This document shows positions 22,854 to 31,295 of a DNA stretch of 64,000 nt, piece by piece. The notes below the pieces were generated by a model. The model searched no databases. It saw only the letters and a program-made list of their open reading frames with translations, and was not told the DNA's origin. Where the stretch lies: NCBI GenBank assembly GCA_964556395.1, contig CAZKVR010000005.1, positions 1 through 64,000 on the forward strand, given 5' to 3'. The translations under genes and the position numbers were made by a program. This stretch comes from WJKR01 sp964556395. GTDB taxonomy: Archaea; Nanobdellota; Nanobdellia; Woesearchaeales; WJKR01. Numbering within the stretch: the first letter of the stretch is position 1; the number at the start of each line of letters is the position of its first letter.

Positions 22854-23645
22854 ATGACTCAAGGTAAAGTGCTCATCAGGCTCCCGAGGAAGACGTTCGT
22901 CGAGGACCTGGGGCGCGAGGTGTCGCTCGGCTCGTTCGAGAAGCATGTCATCCGCAACCCCAGCCGTTCGTTCAGCGACAAGAAGAACACGTTCAGGCCT
23001 GAGAAGTTGCAGGAGGAGCCTCACCGGTTCGTGAGGCGCAAGGACGACTACATCTTGATGGACGCCGACTTCCTGGACGAGTACAAACAGCTCCGCCGGT
23101 TGGCGCAGATCATCACGCTCAAAGACCTCGGCCGCATCGTCACGCTGCTCGGGGTCACCGATGATTCTGTGGTGGTCGAGGCAGGGAGCGGCAGCGGTGC
23201 GGCGACGTGCTACTTGTCGCGCCTGGCGAAAAGAGTCCATTCGTACGAGGTGTCCGACGACCACCTCGCCGTAGCCAGGGATAACGTGAAGGCTTTGGGC
23301 CGGGACAACGTGGAGTTCCACAAGCAGGATGTCTATGAGGATGCGGAGGCGCATGGGGCTGACGCGTTCCTCCTCGACGTCCCTGACCCGGCGAAGGCTT
23401 TGCCGCAGGTGTCGAAGGCGCTTCGCGTGGGCGGGCGGTGCGTCATCTACACTCCGAACCTGACCCAGGCGCAGCAAGCGATAACCTCGTTGCCTGAAGA
23501 TTTCTTGTACGAGGGGACTTCTGAGTTGACGGAGCGGCAATGGGAGGTGCACGACAGGGTGTTGCGGCCTCGCATGCAGGGGCTCGGCCACACGGCTTTC
23601 CTGACGCTCATCAGGAAGTTGCCTGAGAAAGGAGGTGAGCAGTGA
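22854..23645 (+). CDS. trmI: tRNA (adenine-N1) methyltransferase TrmI
   Basis: A 263-residue protein. A small N-terminal domain is followed by a Rossmann methyltransferase: VVVEAGSGSGAATCYLSRLA (about residues 105-124), SYEVSDDHLAVA, and DAFLLDVPDPAKAL with the catalytic Asp. This is the TrmI pattern for m1A at tRNA positions 57/58 in archaea. It is followed by an overlapping small RAM-domain gene, whose strong ribosome site lies inside the last codons of this gene. Confidence 0.9.
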   Translation: MTQGKVLIRLPRKTFVEDLGREVSLGSFEKHVIRNPSRSFSDKKNTFRPEKLQEEPHRFVRRKDDYILMDADFLDEYKQLRRLAQIITLKDLGRIVTLLGVTDDSVVVEAGSGSGAATCYLSRLAKRVHSYEVSDDHLAVARDNVKALGRDNVEFHKQDVYEDAEAHGADAFLLDVPDPAKALPQVSKALRVGGRCVIYTPNLTQAQQAITSLPEDFLYEGTSELTERQWEVHDRVLRPRMQGLGHTAFLTLIRKLPEKGGEQ

Positions 23646-23872
23646 TGGAAGCGTACGTGATGATAGGTTTGCGTGGAGAGTCGGAGCAGGCGGTCCTTGA
23701 GGAGTTGATGTCTCATGTCGAGGTCGTCGAGGGTCACGTGTTGTTCGGAGAGTGGGACCTCATCATCAAGCTGGACGTCGAGTCAGCCGAGGCTGCGGGG
23801 ACGTTCGTGATGGAGCACGTCCGGAAGATGGACGAGGTCAAGCTGACCTCGACGCTCATCGTGGCGAAGTGA
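23645..23872 (+). CDS. stand-alone Lrp/AsnC ligand-binding (RAM) domain protein
   Basis: A 75-residue protein equal to the effector-binding half of Lrp/AsnC regulators, without a helix-turn-helix. LFGEWDLIIKLDVES and LTSTLIV are the characteristic strands. Such proteins form oligomers that bind amino acids or modulate full-length Lrp proteins. A full AAAGGAGGTGAG ribosome site (23629-23640) lies just before the ATG at 23645, whose A is shared with the trmI stop codon. Its 3' end overlaps the convergent DUF1461 gene by 17 bases. Confidence 0.85.
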   Translation: MEAYVMIGLRGESEQAVLEELMSHVEVVEGHVLFGEWDLIIKLDVESAEAAGTFVMEHVRKMDEVKLTSTLIVAK

Positions 23873-24473
23873 GGTTCTTGAGGGCTTGTCCGAGGCCTAA
23901 GATGAAGGTTGCAGCTAGCGCTAGCTTCACGCAGACGTAGGCCGCGGCGTGTATGAAGAAGCTGCCGCCCCATAGCCGCATCATGAGCGTGGCTGGGTGG
24001 AAGGTGTAGTTGCCTTGGAAGAACAGCTCGTGGAATCCTGTGAAGAACCATTTCCAGTCGATCGCCAGCGATGCGAGTATGATGAGTGCTGCGAGGGTGG
24101 TGATGCTTGTTCTTCTCATCGTCGTCTGGAACAATGATATCCTTTTCCGTGACATTGCCATGCTGAAGAGGAGGATCGCCGCTATTCCGGTCAAGATACG
24201 CACCAGTGTCGCTCCGAACACGTACAGCTCTTTGACGTCTCTGAGGTGTCGTGCCTGGTCGTCGTGGAACACTTTGAGCTCTGCTTCCCCTGCGAGGTAT
24301 GCTTGGTAGTTCTCGGTGAGCCGCCAGGCGCCGTCCCGTCCTAGCTGTTCGTAGGCGCCGTTGCGCTCGTACGCGTAGTCGTGGAAGGTGTCGTCGTGGA
24401 ACGTGCCTAGGACTGCCAATGATATGATGAGCAGGGTGAGGACGGATGCGGTGGTCCATGTGAGGGCTCGCAT
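23856..24473 (-). CDS. DUF1461 (TIGR01906-type) integral membrane protein
   Basis: A 205-residue protein with four hydrophobic segments and a soluble loop after the first. The FHELFFQGNYTFHPATLMMRLW motif near residues 150-170 is typical of this family, whose function is unknown. It starts 16 bases after the ABCE1 stop codon, with no promoter or clear ribosome site between, so it is probably cotranscribed with ABCE1. Confidence 0.8.
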   Translation of the reverse strand: MRALTWTTASVLTLLIISLAVLGTFHDDTFHDYAYERNGAYEQLGRDGAWRLTENYQAYLAGEAELKVFHDDQARHLRDVKELYVFGATLVRILTGIAAILLFSMAMSRKRISLFQTTMRRTSITTLAALIILASLAIDWKWFFTGFHELFFQGNYTFHPATLMMRLWGGSFFIHAAAYVCVKLALAATFILGLGQALKNLTSPR

Positions 24474-24489
24474 GATGAATGAGAAATAA

Positions 24490-26247
24490 TCAGGTGTAAT
24501 AAAGCTTTCCGCTCTTTTTCTGCTCCTGGTCTTTCTGGCTGTCGGGCTTGTTCACCCGCGGACGGCCTGACTCCTCGTCTCGCCTGAACGTGATCTGGAC
24601 GTCCTTGAGGAACGAGTTCATCCCTTCTTCCATGGCGTAGGGGCCTTCGGCCTTGCCGCGGATGGCGGGTTCGCCGTCGAACACCATGAGTCCTGAGGAG
24701 AGGTAGTCTAGGAAGAGGAGGTCGTGGTCGACTATCAGGGCTGACTTACCACGTGACACCATCATGTCCTCCACCACCTTGCTGATGGTGAGTCGTTGCT
24801 CGACGTCGAGGTAGGCTGAGGGTTCGTCCATGAGGTAGAGGTCTGCGTCCCGTGCGAGGCAGGCGGCGATGGAGACCCGTTGCAGCTCGCCGCCGGAGAG
24901 TTGGCTGAGCGTCTTCTCGTACAAGGGCTTGAGCTCGAGCGGTTTGACGAGTTGGTTCTCGTATTTCATCGCGCCGGCTTCCTGGAGGTAGGTGATGACG
25001 AGGTCTTCTGACTTGCCGAGGTATTGCGGCTTGTAGCTTATTTCTAAGTTGTCAAGGGCGACGCCGGCGTCGATCTGGCCTGCGAGGACTTTGACGAGGC
25101 TTGTCTTCCCGATGCCGTTCTCGCCGAGGATTCCGATGACGTCGTGCTTGCGGATGGTACCCTCGGAGCTTTCGAGCGTGAACGCCCCTAGTTGGTGGGT
25201 GAATCCTTGCCAGCTGGTGAGGATTTCTCGTCCTTTGGCTTCGCCGGGCGGGTTCCGTTCGAAGCGTATGGGTTTCTCCCGGAACCGGACGTTGGACTGG
25301 GGCAGGTATCCTTGGAGGTAGATGTTGATGCCGGCCTTGGTGCTGTAGGGCTGGCTGACGACGCCGAACGCGCCTGGCGTTCCGTACATGAGGTGTACGA
25401 GGTCTGTCATGGCGTCCATGATGATGAGGTCGTGCTCGATGACCATCACCGCGGTGCCTTCGTCGGCGAGGTTCCGTATGAACGCGGCGGTCTTGAGGCG
25501 TTGTTTTATGTCGAGGTAGCTGGTCGGCTCGTCGAACAGGTAGAGGTTGGCTTTCTTCACCACGGTGGCGGCTATCGCGACGCGTTGGAGCTCTCCGCCG
25601 GAGAGGTGTTCGACGTCGCGGTCGAGGAGTTTTTCCAGGTCTAGTGCTTGTGAGATCTCTTCGAGCTTTCCGCGCTCGTCGACCTTTTCCAGGAGTTGTC
25701 TCGTGGTGCCTTGGAACTGTTTGGGAATCATGTCGACCTGTTGCGGCTTGTACGCGACGGTGATGTCGCCGGCGTCGAGTTTCTCGAAGAACTGCTGCGC
25801 TTCCGAGCCGCGGTAGCGCTTGCTGAGCTCGTCGTAAGTCGCTTCTTTCTCTTGTTGTCCGAGGTTTGGCTTGAGGAGTCCTGCGATGACCTGCAATGCG
25901 GTCGTCTTTCCGATGCCGTTGCGACCGACGATGCCGACGACCTTTCCGAAGATCGGTATGGGTAGTTGGAAGAGTGCGAAGCCGTTCTTGCCGTAGCGGT
26001 GGATGGGGTCCTCGTCGAGCTCTGCCGGGAGGTTGACCATCTGGAGTGCTCCGAAGGGGCACTTGTTCGCGGCGATGCGGTCGACGTCGCTGATGACGTT
26101 CTCATTCACCTCGACCTTGCCGTCGTCGGACTTGACGATGGCGTCCTTGCCGGCGCGGTTGCTGGGCGACACCCTGATGCAGAGGTAGCCGCCGCACCCT
26201 TGAGGGTTGCACTTCTCCTTGTGGACGATCATGATGCGCTTGGGCAT
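24490..26247 (-). CDS. ribosome recycling ATPase ABCE1 (Rli1) with a reduced Fe-S domain
   Basis: A 585-residue twin-ABC protein that splits ribosomes after termination. Two nucleotide-binding domains show Walker A (GRNGIGKT, GENGIGKT), signature LSGGELQRV twice, and Walker B (YLFDEPT, YLMDEPS). The N-terminal ferredoxin-like domain keeps only Cys13, Cys18, Cys23 and Cys63; the partner position of CP is Ser27-Pro28 and the CxxCxxC block is gone. By ferredoxin pairing rules the retained four bind one cluster, so one 4Fe-4S cluster is lost. TATA at 26268-26278 on the minus strand. Confidence 0.94.
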   Translation of the reverse strand: MPKRIMIVHKEKCNPQGCGGYLCIRVSPSNRAGKDAIVKSDDGKVEVNENVISDVDRIAANKCPFGALQMVNLPAELDEDPIHRYGKNGFALFQLPIPIFGKVVGIVGRNGIGKTTALQVIAGLLKPNLGQQEKEATYDELSKRYRGSEAQQFFEKLDAGDITVAYKPQQVDMIPKQFQGTTRQLLEKVDERGKLEEISQALDLEKLLDRDVEHLSGGELQRVAIAATVVKKANLYLFDEPTSYLDIKQRLKTAAFIRNLADEGTAVMVIEHDLIIMDAMTDLVHLMYGTPGAFGVVSQPYSTKAGINIYLQGYLPQSNVRFREKPIRFERNPPGEAKGREILTSWQGFTHQLGAFTLESSEGTIRKHDVIGILGENGIGKTSLVKVLAGQIDAGVALDNLEISYKPQYLGKSEDLVITYLQEAGAMKYENQLVKPLELKPLYEKTLSQLSGGELQRVSIAACLARDADLYLMDEPSAYLDVEQRLTISKVVEDMMVSRGKSALIVDHDLLFLDYLSSGLMVFDGEPAIRGKAEGPYAMEEGMNSFLKDVQITFRRDEESGRPRVNKPDSQKDQEQKKSGKLYYT

Positions 26248-26326
26248 GATGTTTCCGGAAGGAGCGGATGGTTTATAAATATTTGTCAGTCAGGCTTAAA
26301 TAAGGGTGTTTCGTGTCTTTGTCTGT

Positions 26327-26764
26327 ATGCGCCTTCCGATCCAGGTGATGGGTATCGTCTTCCGCCGTTCTGAGAAAGGCTTTGAGTTCTTGCTGTTGAA
26401 ACGCACTCCCAAAAAGGGCGGTTTCTGGCAGCCCGTCTCCGGCGGGTTGGAGGAGGGCGAGACGTTGCGGCAGGCCTTGCTCCGGGAGTTGGTCGAGGAG
26501 TGCGGCCTCAAGGAGCCTCTCAATATCATTGAGAACATCCATCGCTTCCTCTTCACGGAGCGGGATTCGTTGTGGCCCGGCACGGTTCACATGACCGAGT
26601 TCGTCTATGGCGTCGAGGTCCCCGAGGATTTCGAGCCTGACATCTCGTCCAACCATTGCGTCGAGCACGAGGAGTGGCGGTGGTGCTCCCACGAGGAGGC
26701 GTTGGAGTTGCTGTACTGGGATAACAACAAGGTCGCGTTCGAGAGGCTTCTCGAGCGGCTCTAG
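26327..26764 (+). CDS. Nudix hydrolase
   Basis: A 145-residue protein with a full Nudix box, from Gly-Gly of SGGLEEGETL through RELVEECGL (Gx5Ex7REUxEExGU). The sequence around GFWQPVSGGLE is like dihydroneopterin-triphosphate or dATP pyrophosphatases (NudB class). It hydrolyses a nucleoside-diphosphate-X compound; the substrate is not fixed. TATA at 26291-26301 places a leaderless start at ATG 26327 rather than an upstream GTG. The stop interlocks with the peroxiredoxin stop at CTAG. Confidence 0.88.
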   Translation: MRLPIQVMGIVFRRSEKGFEFLLLKRTPKKGGFWQPVSGGLEEGETLRQALLRELVEECGLKEPLNIIENIHRFLFTERDSLWPGTVHMTEFVYGVEVPEDFEPDISSNHCVEHEEWRWCSHEEALELLYWDNNKVAFERLLERL

Positions 26765-27213
26765 GCGAGGCTTTTCAGCATGTCGAGGACTGCGGCGGCG
26801 TGGCCGCCCGCCTGTACCTGCGGCCAGTGGTGGACGATCGTCCCTTCAGGGTCTATGAGGATGGTGCTGCGCACCATCTTCCCGTCACTCGCCGCCTCGT
26901 ACTGCTGCGCGACCTCCTTGTTGGGGTCTGACAGGAGCGTGACGTTGAGGTCGTGCTTGTCCATGAAATGCTGGTGGCTCTCGCACGAGTCGGGGCTCAC
27001 CCCTAACACGGTGGCGTTCATCGCTTTGAACTCTTCGGCGAGGCTTGTGAACTCGCTGGCTTCGGTGGTGCAGCCTGGCGTGTCGTCGGCAGGGTAGAAG
27101 TAGAGTATCACCCACCGCCCCCGGTAGTCTTTCAGGCATTGTTGTTCGTGGTTGGCGTCTTGGAGGCAGAACTCCGGCGCTTGCGTCCCTTTGTCTAGTG
27201 TCATGTCGCTCAC
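26761..27213 (-). CDS. bcp: peroxiredoxin, Bcp/PrxQ type
   Basis: A 150-residue thioredoxin-fold peroxidase. FYPADDTPGCTTEASEF (about residues 39-55) holds the peroxidatic cysteine with its Pro and Thr. The cysteine five residues later found in many PrxQ proteins is missing; Cys in SPDSCESH is a possible resolving partner. It reduces peroxides in the cytoplasm. TATA on the minus strand at about 27230-27240. Confidence 0.9.
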   Translation of the reverse strand: MSDMTLDKGTQAPEFCLQDANHEQQCLKDYRGRWVILYFYPADDTPGCTTEASEFTSLAEEFKAMNATVLGVSPDSCESHQHFMDKHDLNVTLLSDPNKEVAQQYEAASDGKMVRSTILIDPEGTIVHHWPQVQAGGHAAAVLDMLKSLA

Positions 27214-27333
27214 CCGGGAAGAGGGTAAGTGAAAACTATTTATATCTATTTTCCATCATATAAAAGGAACAGAACTTTTATAAATGAAGCGGTGTTGAAG
27301 CCCTCTAATCCAGAAAAACAAGAGAGATAAACA

Positions 27334-28320
27334 ATGGCAACATTCTCGCAACGAGTGCAGAAAGAGGCGAAGAGGCTCAAGCGCATCATAGTCTTCCCCG
27401 AACCCACCGACCCGCGCATCCTGGAAGCGGCGTCGAAGCTGCAGAAGAAAGGAGTCGTCATCCCAATCCTCGTCGGACACGCTCAGGACGTGGCGGACGC
27501 GGCGAGGAAGCACAACATCCGGCTACGAGGACTACAACTCCTCGACCCGGCGGAGAGCACGCTCAAGGAACCGCTCGCGAAAGAGCTGTACAAGCGTCGG
27601 CGCCGGAAAGGAGTCACCCTCACGAAAGCCCGGGAGAAGGTCCTCGACCCATACATGTTCGGAAGCCTCCTCGTCCGGAAAGGCGTGGCGCACGGCATGG
27701 TCGCCGGCGCGACGAGGCCGACGAAGGAGACCATCAAGGCGGCGCTCCACGGCGTCGGACTCCGCAAGGGTGTCAAGACGGCTTCGAGCTGCTTCTTCAT
27801 GGAATTCCCCAAGGAGACCTTGGTGTTCGCCGACTGCGGGTTCAACATCGACCCTGACGCCAAACAACTAGCAGCGATAGCCACCGAGACTGCGCGGACC
27901 GCAACACAGTTCGGCATCAAGCCCAAGGTGGCGATGCTCTCGTTCAGCACGAAAGGGAGCGCGGAGCACGACAGGAGCAAGAAGGTGTCGAAGGCCACCA
28001 GGCTGGCGCAGCGCAAGAGACCGGACCTCGCCATCGACGGAGAGCTCCAGTTCGACGCCGCCTACACCCCCGAAATCCAAAAGCAGAAGGCGCCGGACAG
28101 CCCGTTGAAAGGACCCGCAACGGTCTTCGTCTTCCCGGACCTGGACAGCGGCAACAACGCGTACAAGATCGCCGAACGATTGGGCGGAGCGAAGGCTTAC
28201 GGCCCGGTCATGCAAGGGTTGGCCAAGCCTGTCAACGACCTGTCGCGCGGCTGCAGCGCCGAGGACGTGATGACCGTCGCCGCCATCACCGCACTGCAGG
28301 CCGAAAGCAAAGATTTATAA
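27334..28320 (+). CDS. pta: phosphate acetyltransferase
   Basis: A 328-residue enzyme that interconverts acetyl-CoA and acetyl phosphate. Signature segments are IVFPEPTDPRILEAA at the start, GMVAGATRPTKETIKAAL, the LSFSTKGSAEHD block and GPVMQGLAKPVNDLSRGCSAEDV at the end, all typical of the short Pta form. It stands 32 bases before ackA. A TATA element lies at about 27272-27281, giving a leader of about 35 bases. The pair suggests ATP formation from acetyl-CoA by fermentation. Confidence 0.95.
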   Translation: MATFSQRVQKEAKRLKRIIVFPEPTDPRILEAASKLQKKGVVIPILVGHAQDVADAARKHNIRLRGLQLLDPAESTLKEPLAKELYKRRRRKGVTLTKAREKVLDPYMFGSLLVRKGVAHGMVAGATRPTKETIKAALHGVGLRKGVKTASSCFFMEFPKETLVFADCGFNIDPDAKQLAAIATETARTATQFGIKPKVAMLSFSTKGSAEHDRSKKVSKATRLAQRKRPDLAIDGELQFDAAYTPEIQKQKAPDSPLKGPATVFVFPDLDSGNNAYKIAERLGGAKAYGPVMQGLAKPVNDLSRGCSAEDVMTVAAITALQAESKDL

Positions 28321-28352
28321 GAATCGAATCCATCCTTTTTAAACAGAGGTGA

Positions 28353-29543
28353 GTGAAGACGAGCGACAGCTTCTACCTGGTCCTGAACGCCGGTTCCTCC
28401 TCATTGAAGTACGCGCTCTTCACGAAAGAACTAGAAAGAGCGTTCAAGGGCCACATCGACGGCATAGGCCTCGAACGATGCATCCACAAGTGCGCGAAGG
28501 AAAGCGGCGAAAAGCTCGAGGAAGAGTTCAAGGCTGACGACCACGTCCACGCAGTGCTGAAAGCGATGCACTCGCTCAAGGAGCACGGCGTCATCGAGGA
28601 ATTCTCGGAGATCGACAAGGTCGGCCACCGAGTAGTCCACGGCGCCGAAAGGTTCGTCGAACCCACAGCCATCAACGACCAGGTCGTGGAGAAGCTGAAA
28701 TCGTTGTCGGTCCTGGCACCACTCCACAACCCGCCCGCCATCGCAGGCATCCTCGCCGTCAAGAAGCTGCTCCCGGATACGGAGCAGGTGGCGGTGTTCG
28801 ACACGTCGTTCCACCACACCATCCCGAAGGAGGCGTTCCTCTACGGCATCCCATACGAGTTGTACGAGCAGCACGGCATCCGCAAGTACGGCTTCCACGG
28901 CATCAGCCACGAGTACGTCTCGCGACAAGCCATCGAGGCGCTGGGCAACCGCTTCAAGGACAAGAGCGAAGTGGTCACGTGCCACCTCGGCAACGGCTCC
29001 TCCATCACCGCCGTGAAGGACGGGCGGTCCATCGACACGAGCATGGGGTTCACGCCCCTCGACGGACTCATCATGGGCACCCGGTCCGGAGAGCTCGACC
29101 CCGAAATCATACTACACCTCATGCGGCAGGAAGGCTACAGCGCAGACCAGGTGGCGGAGCTCCTGCACAAGAAGTCAGGCCTGAAGGGGTTGACGGGCGA
29201 CAGCGACGTCCGAGAGCTCTGGAGCCGCGCACAGGACAAGGACGAGCGGGCCAACCTGGCGTTGGACATGATCTCCTACCGCATCGCCAAGTACATCGGC
29301 TCCTACGCCGCGGCGCTCCACGGCGTCGACGCGGTCGTGTTCACCGGCGGCATCGGCGAGAACGCGTATTACATCAGGCGTCGGGCGTGCGCCTACCTCG
29401 AGCACCTCGGCGTCGAGCTCGACACCCATGCGAACCGTAAGAACGAGACGTTCATCCAGAGCGACAAGAGCCGTGTGAAGGTGCTCGTCCTCGAGACGGA
29501 TGAGGAGCGCGCCATCGCGGAGAAGCTCTCGGAAGCGGCGTAA
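28353..29543 (+). CDS. ackA: acetate kinase
   Basis: A 396-residue ASKHA kinase making ATP from acetyl phosphate. VLNAGSSSLKYALF at the start is the phosphate-binding motif; HRVVHG, FDTSFHH, YGFHGISH, HLGNGSSI and FTGGIGENA follow in family order. It starts with GTG behind a short AGAGGTGA site. The pta-ackA pair is bacterial in type and rare in archaea outside some methanogens and DPANN genomes. Confidence 0.96.
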   Translation: MKTSDSFYLVLNAGSSSLKYALFTKELERAFKGHIDGIGLERCIHKCAKESGEKLEEEFKADDHVHAVLKAMHSLKEHGVIEEFSEIDKVGHRVVHGAERFVEPTAINDQVVEKLKSLSVLAPLHNPPAIAGILAVKKLLPDTEQVAVFDTSFHHTIPKEAFLYGIPYELYEQHGIRKYGFHGISHEYVSRQAIEALGNRFKDKSEVVTCHLGNGSSITAVKDGRSIDTSMGFTPLDGLIMGTRSGELDPEIILHLMRQEGYSADQVAELLHKKSGLKGLTGDSDVRELWSRAQDKDERANLALDMISYRIAKYIGSYAAALHGVDAVVFTGGIGENAYYIRRRACAYLEHLGVELDTHANRKNETFIQSDKSRVKVLVLETDEERAIAEKLSEAA

Positions 29544-29588
29544 GCCTTAAATACGTCCTCCGCCACGGCCCTTGATGGGTGGTGTCGT

Positions 29589-29792
29589 GTGAAGAGCAAG
29601 GAATTGGAGGAGTTCGAGAAGGAGCTGAAGGGGATGTCCGCGCGCGAGCTGCGCGAGCTCGTCATGGTGAACGCGTACAAGCTGGCCTTGACGCGGAACC
29701 AGCTCGATGCCGTGGTGGACATCCTGATAAGGCACAAGCTGGCGACGTACGAGGAAGTGTGGAAGCGCACCAACGAGCGTTTCCAATCATGA
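29589..29792 (+). CDS. small conserved helical protein
   Basis: A 67-residue highly charged protein, probably all helical: a coiled segment (ELEEFEKELKGM), then ARELRELVMVNAYKLALTRNQLDAVVDILIRHKL and a short tail. Function unknown. The start is GTG; a TATA element at 29545-29554 places transcription start near 29575, where a five-codon mini-ORF begins and ends inside this GTG. It stands between ackA and GAPDH. Confidence 0.6.
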   Translation: MKSKELEEFEKELKGMSARELRELVMVNAYKLALTRNQLDAVVDILIRHKLATYEEVWKRTNERFQS

Positions 29793-29829
29793 TACCTGCA
29801 GAGAGACAAAAAGAAGAGGTGTTATTTGA

Positions 29830-30831
29830 ATGGTGAGAATTGCTATTAATGGATTCGGACGTATCGGACGGATGGTCTTGAGGGCCGGCTACGACGACCC
29901 TGAGGTCGAGTTCGTCGCTATCAACGACCTGACCGATACCAGGACTTTAGCCCACTTGCTGAAGTACGACTCGGTCCACGGACGGTTCCGGGACGAGGTC
30001 GAAGCGCGGGACGACGCCTTGGTCATCGGCGGCAAGGAGGTCAAGGTGTTCTCGGAGAAGGACCCCAAGGCGTTGCCGTGGGGCGACATGGGTGTGGATG
30101 TCGTGGTGGAGAGCACGGGCGTGTTCCGGACGAAGGAGAAGGCCTCCCTACACTTGGAAGCGGGGGCTAAGAAGGTGTTGATCAGCGCGCCGGCCAAGGG
30201 CGACGATCCGGTGAAGACGATCGTGAAGGGTGTGAACGACCACGACCTCAAGCCCGAGGACACGGTGGTGAGCTGCGCGTCGTGCACGACGAACTGCCTC
30301 GCCCCGGTCGTCAAGGTGTTGGATGACAACTATGGTGTCGAGCAGGGTTTCATGACGACCGTCCACGCGTATACCGCCGACCAGAACCTCGTCGACGCGC
30401 CTCACAAGGACTTGCGACGCGCCAGGAGCGCTGCCGCGTCCATCGTCCCCACCACTACCGGCGCGGCGAAGGCTGTCGAGCTCGTCATGCCGCACTTGAA
30501 AGGACGGTTGGACGGCATGGCGATGCGCGTCCCGGTCCCTGACGGGAGCATCACGGACTTCGTGTGCCGTCTGAAGAAAAGGCCTTCGAAGGAGGAGCTC
30601 AACGAGCTCTTCAAGAACGTGGCTTCCAACGAGCTCCACCAGGTCCTCGAGTACCAGGAGGACCCGGTCGTCGGCGTGGACATCGTGGGCAACCGTCACT
30701 CGAGCGTCTTCGACGCGGCCCTCACCAAGGTGGGTGACGACGGGTTCGTCAAGGTCGTGTCGTGGTATGACAACGAGTACGGCTACTCGTGCCGCATGGT
30801 CGACCTGGTCAAGGAGATGGCCAGGGACTGA
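29830..30831 (+). CDS. gap: glyceraldehyde-3-phosphate dehydrogenase, class I (bacterial type)
   Basis: A 333-residue phosphorylating GAPDH. INGFGRIGR at the start binds NAD(P), SCASCTTNC holds the catalytic Cys152, and SWYDNEYGYS near the end is the class I signature. Asp33 in the INDLTD loop fits NAD preference. Most archaea use the unrelated class II enzyme, so this gene was probably acquired from bacteria, in keeping with the adjacent pta-ackA genes. A GAGGTG ribosome site precedes the ATG. Confidence 0.95.
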   Translation: MVRIAINGFGRIGRMVLRAGYDDPEVEFVAINDLTDTRTLAHLLKYDSVHGRFRDEVEARDDALVIGGKEVKVFSEKDPKALPWGDMGVDVVVESTGVFRTKEKASLHLEAGAKKVLISAPAKGDDPVKTIVKGVNDHDLKPEDTVVSCASCTTNCLAPVVKVLDDNYGVEQGFMTTVHAYTADQNLVDAPHKDLRRARSAAASIVPTTTGAAKAVELVMPHLKGRLDGMAMRVPVPDGSITDFVCRLKKRPSKEELNELFKNVASNELHQVLEYQEDPVVGVDIVGNRHSSVFDAALTKVGDDGFVKVVSWYDNEYGYSCRMVDLVKEMARD

Positions 30832-30866
30832 TACTTTTTTATACCCTTCTTTCTTCCCTTCCCTCT

Positions 30867-31295
30867 ATGAGGAAGCGTTTCTCGAAGCGGGATATCAAGG
30901 AGTTTCTCGAAGAGCACCCGTACGCGGAGCCGTTCATGACGAAGAAGTCCGACGTCGTCCAGGAGGATCACCGCCTGTTCGTGGATGGCGAGGTGCGGTT
31001 CCGGCTGCACGAGGACCGGTGGATACCGTCTTTGGAGCTGTTGCGGGAGCACGAGGTCCTACCGAAAGTCATCGTCGACAAGGGCACGCCGCCGTTCATC
31101 CTCAAGGGGGCGGACCTGATGAGGCCTGGCGTGGTGGAGTGCGGCGAGTTCTCGAAGGGTGACGTCGTCGTCGTGGTGGACGAGGTTCACGGCTACCCGT
31201 TGGCGACGGGGGAGGCGTTGCTCTCGTCTGGAGAATTGTTGGATAAGGATGAGGGTAAGGTCATTAGGATATTGCACAACCTCAAGTCCGATTAG
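30867..31295 (+). CDS. PUA-domain RNA-binding protein (MCT-1/Tma20-like)
   Basis: A 142-residue protein with an N-terminal pre-PUA region (MRKRFSKRDIKEFLEEHP...) and a C-terminal PUA domain: VIVDKGTPPFILKGADLMRPGV through DEVHGYPLATGEALLSS. The arrangement is that of archaeal relatives of MCT-1/eIF2D, which act in translation initiation or ribosome recycling. TATA at about 30833-30843 supports leaderless ATG 30867. The stop interlocks with the SMC stop. Confidence 0.85.
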   Translation: MRKRFSKRDIKEFLEEHPYAEPFMTKKSDVVQEDHRLFVDGEVRFRLHEDRWIPSLELLREHEVLPKVIVDKGTPPFILKGADLMRPGVVECGEFSKGDVVVVVDEVHGYPLATGEALLSSGELLDKDEGKVIRILHNLKSD

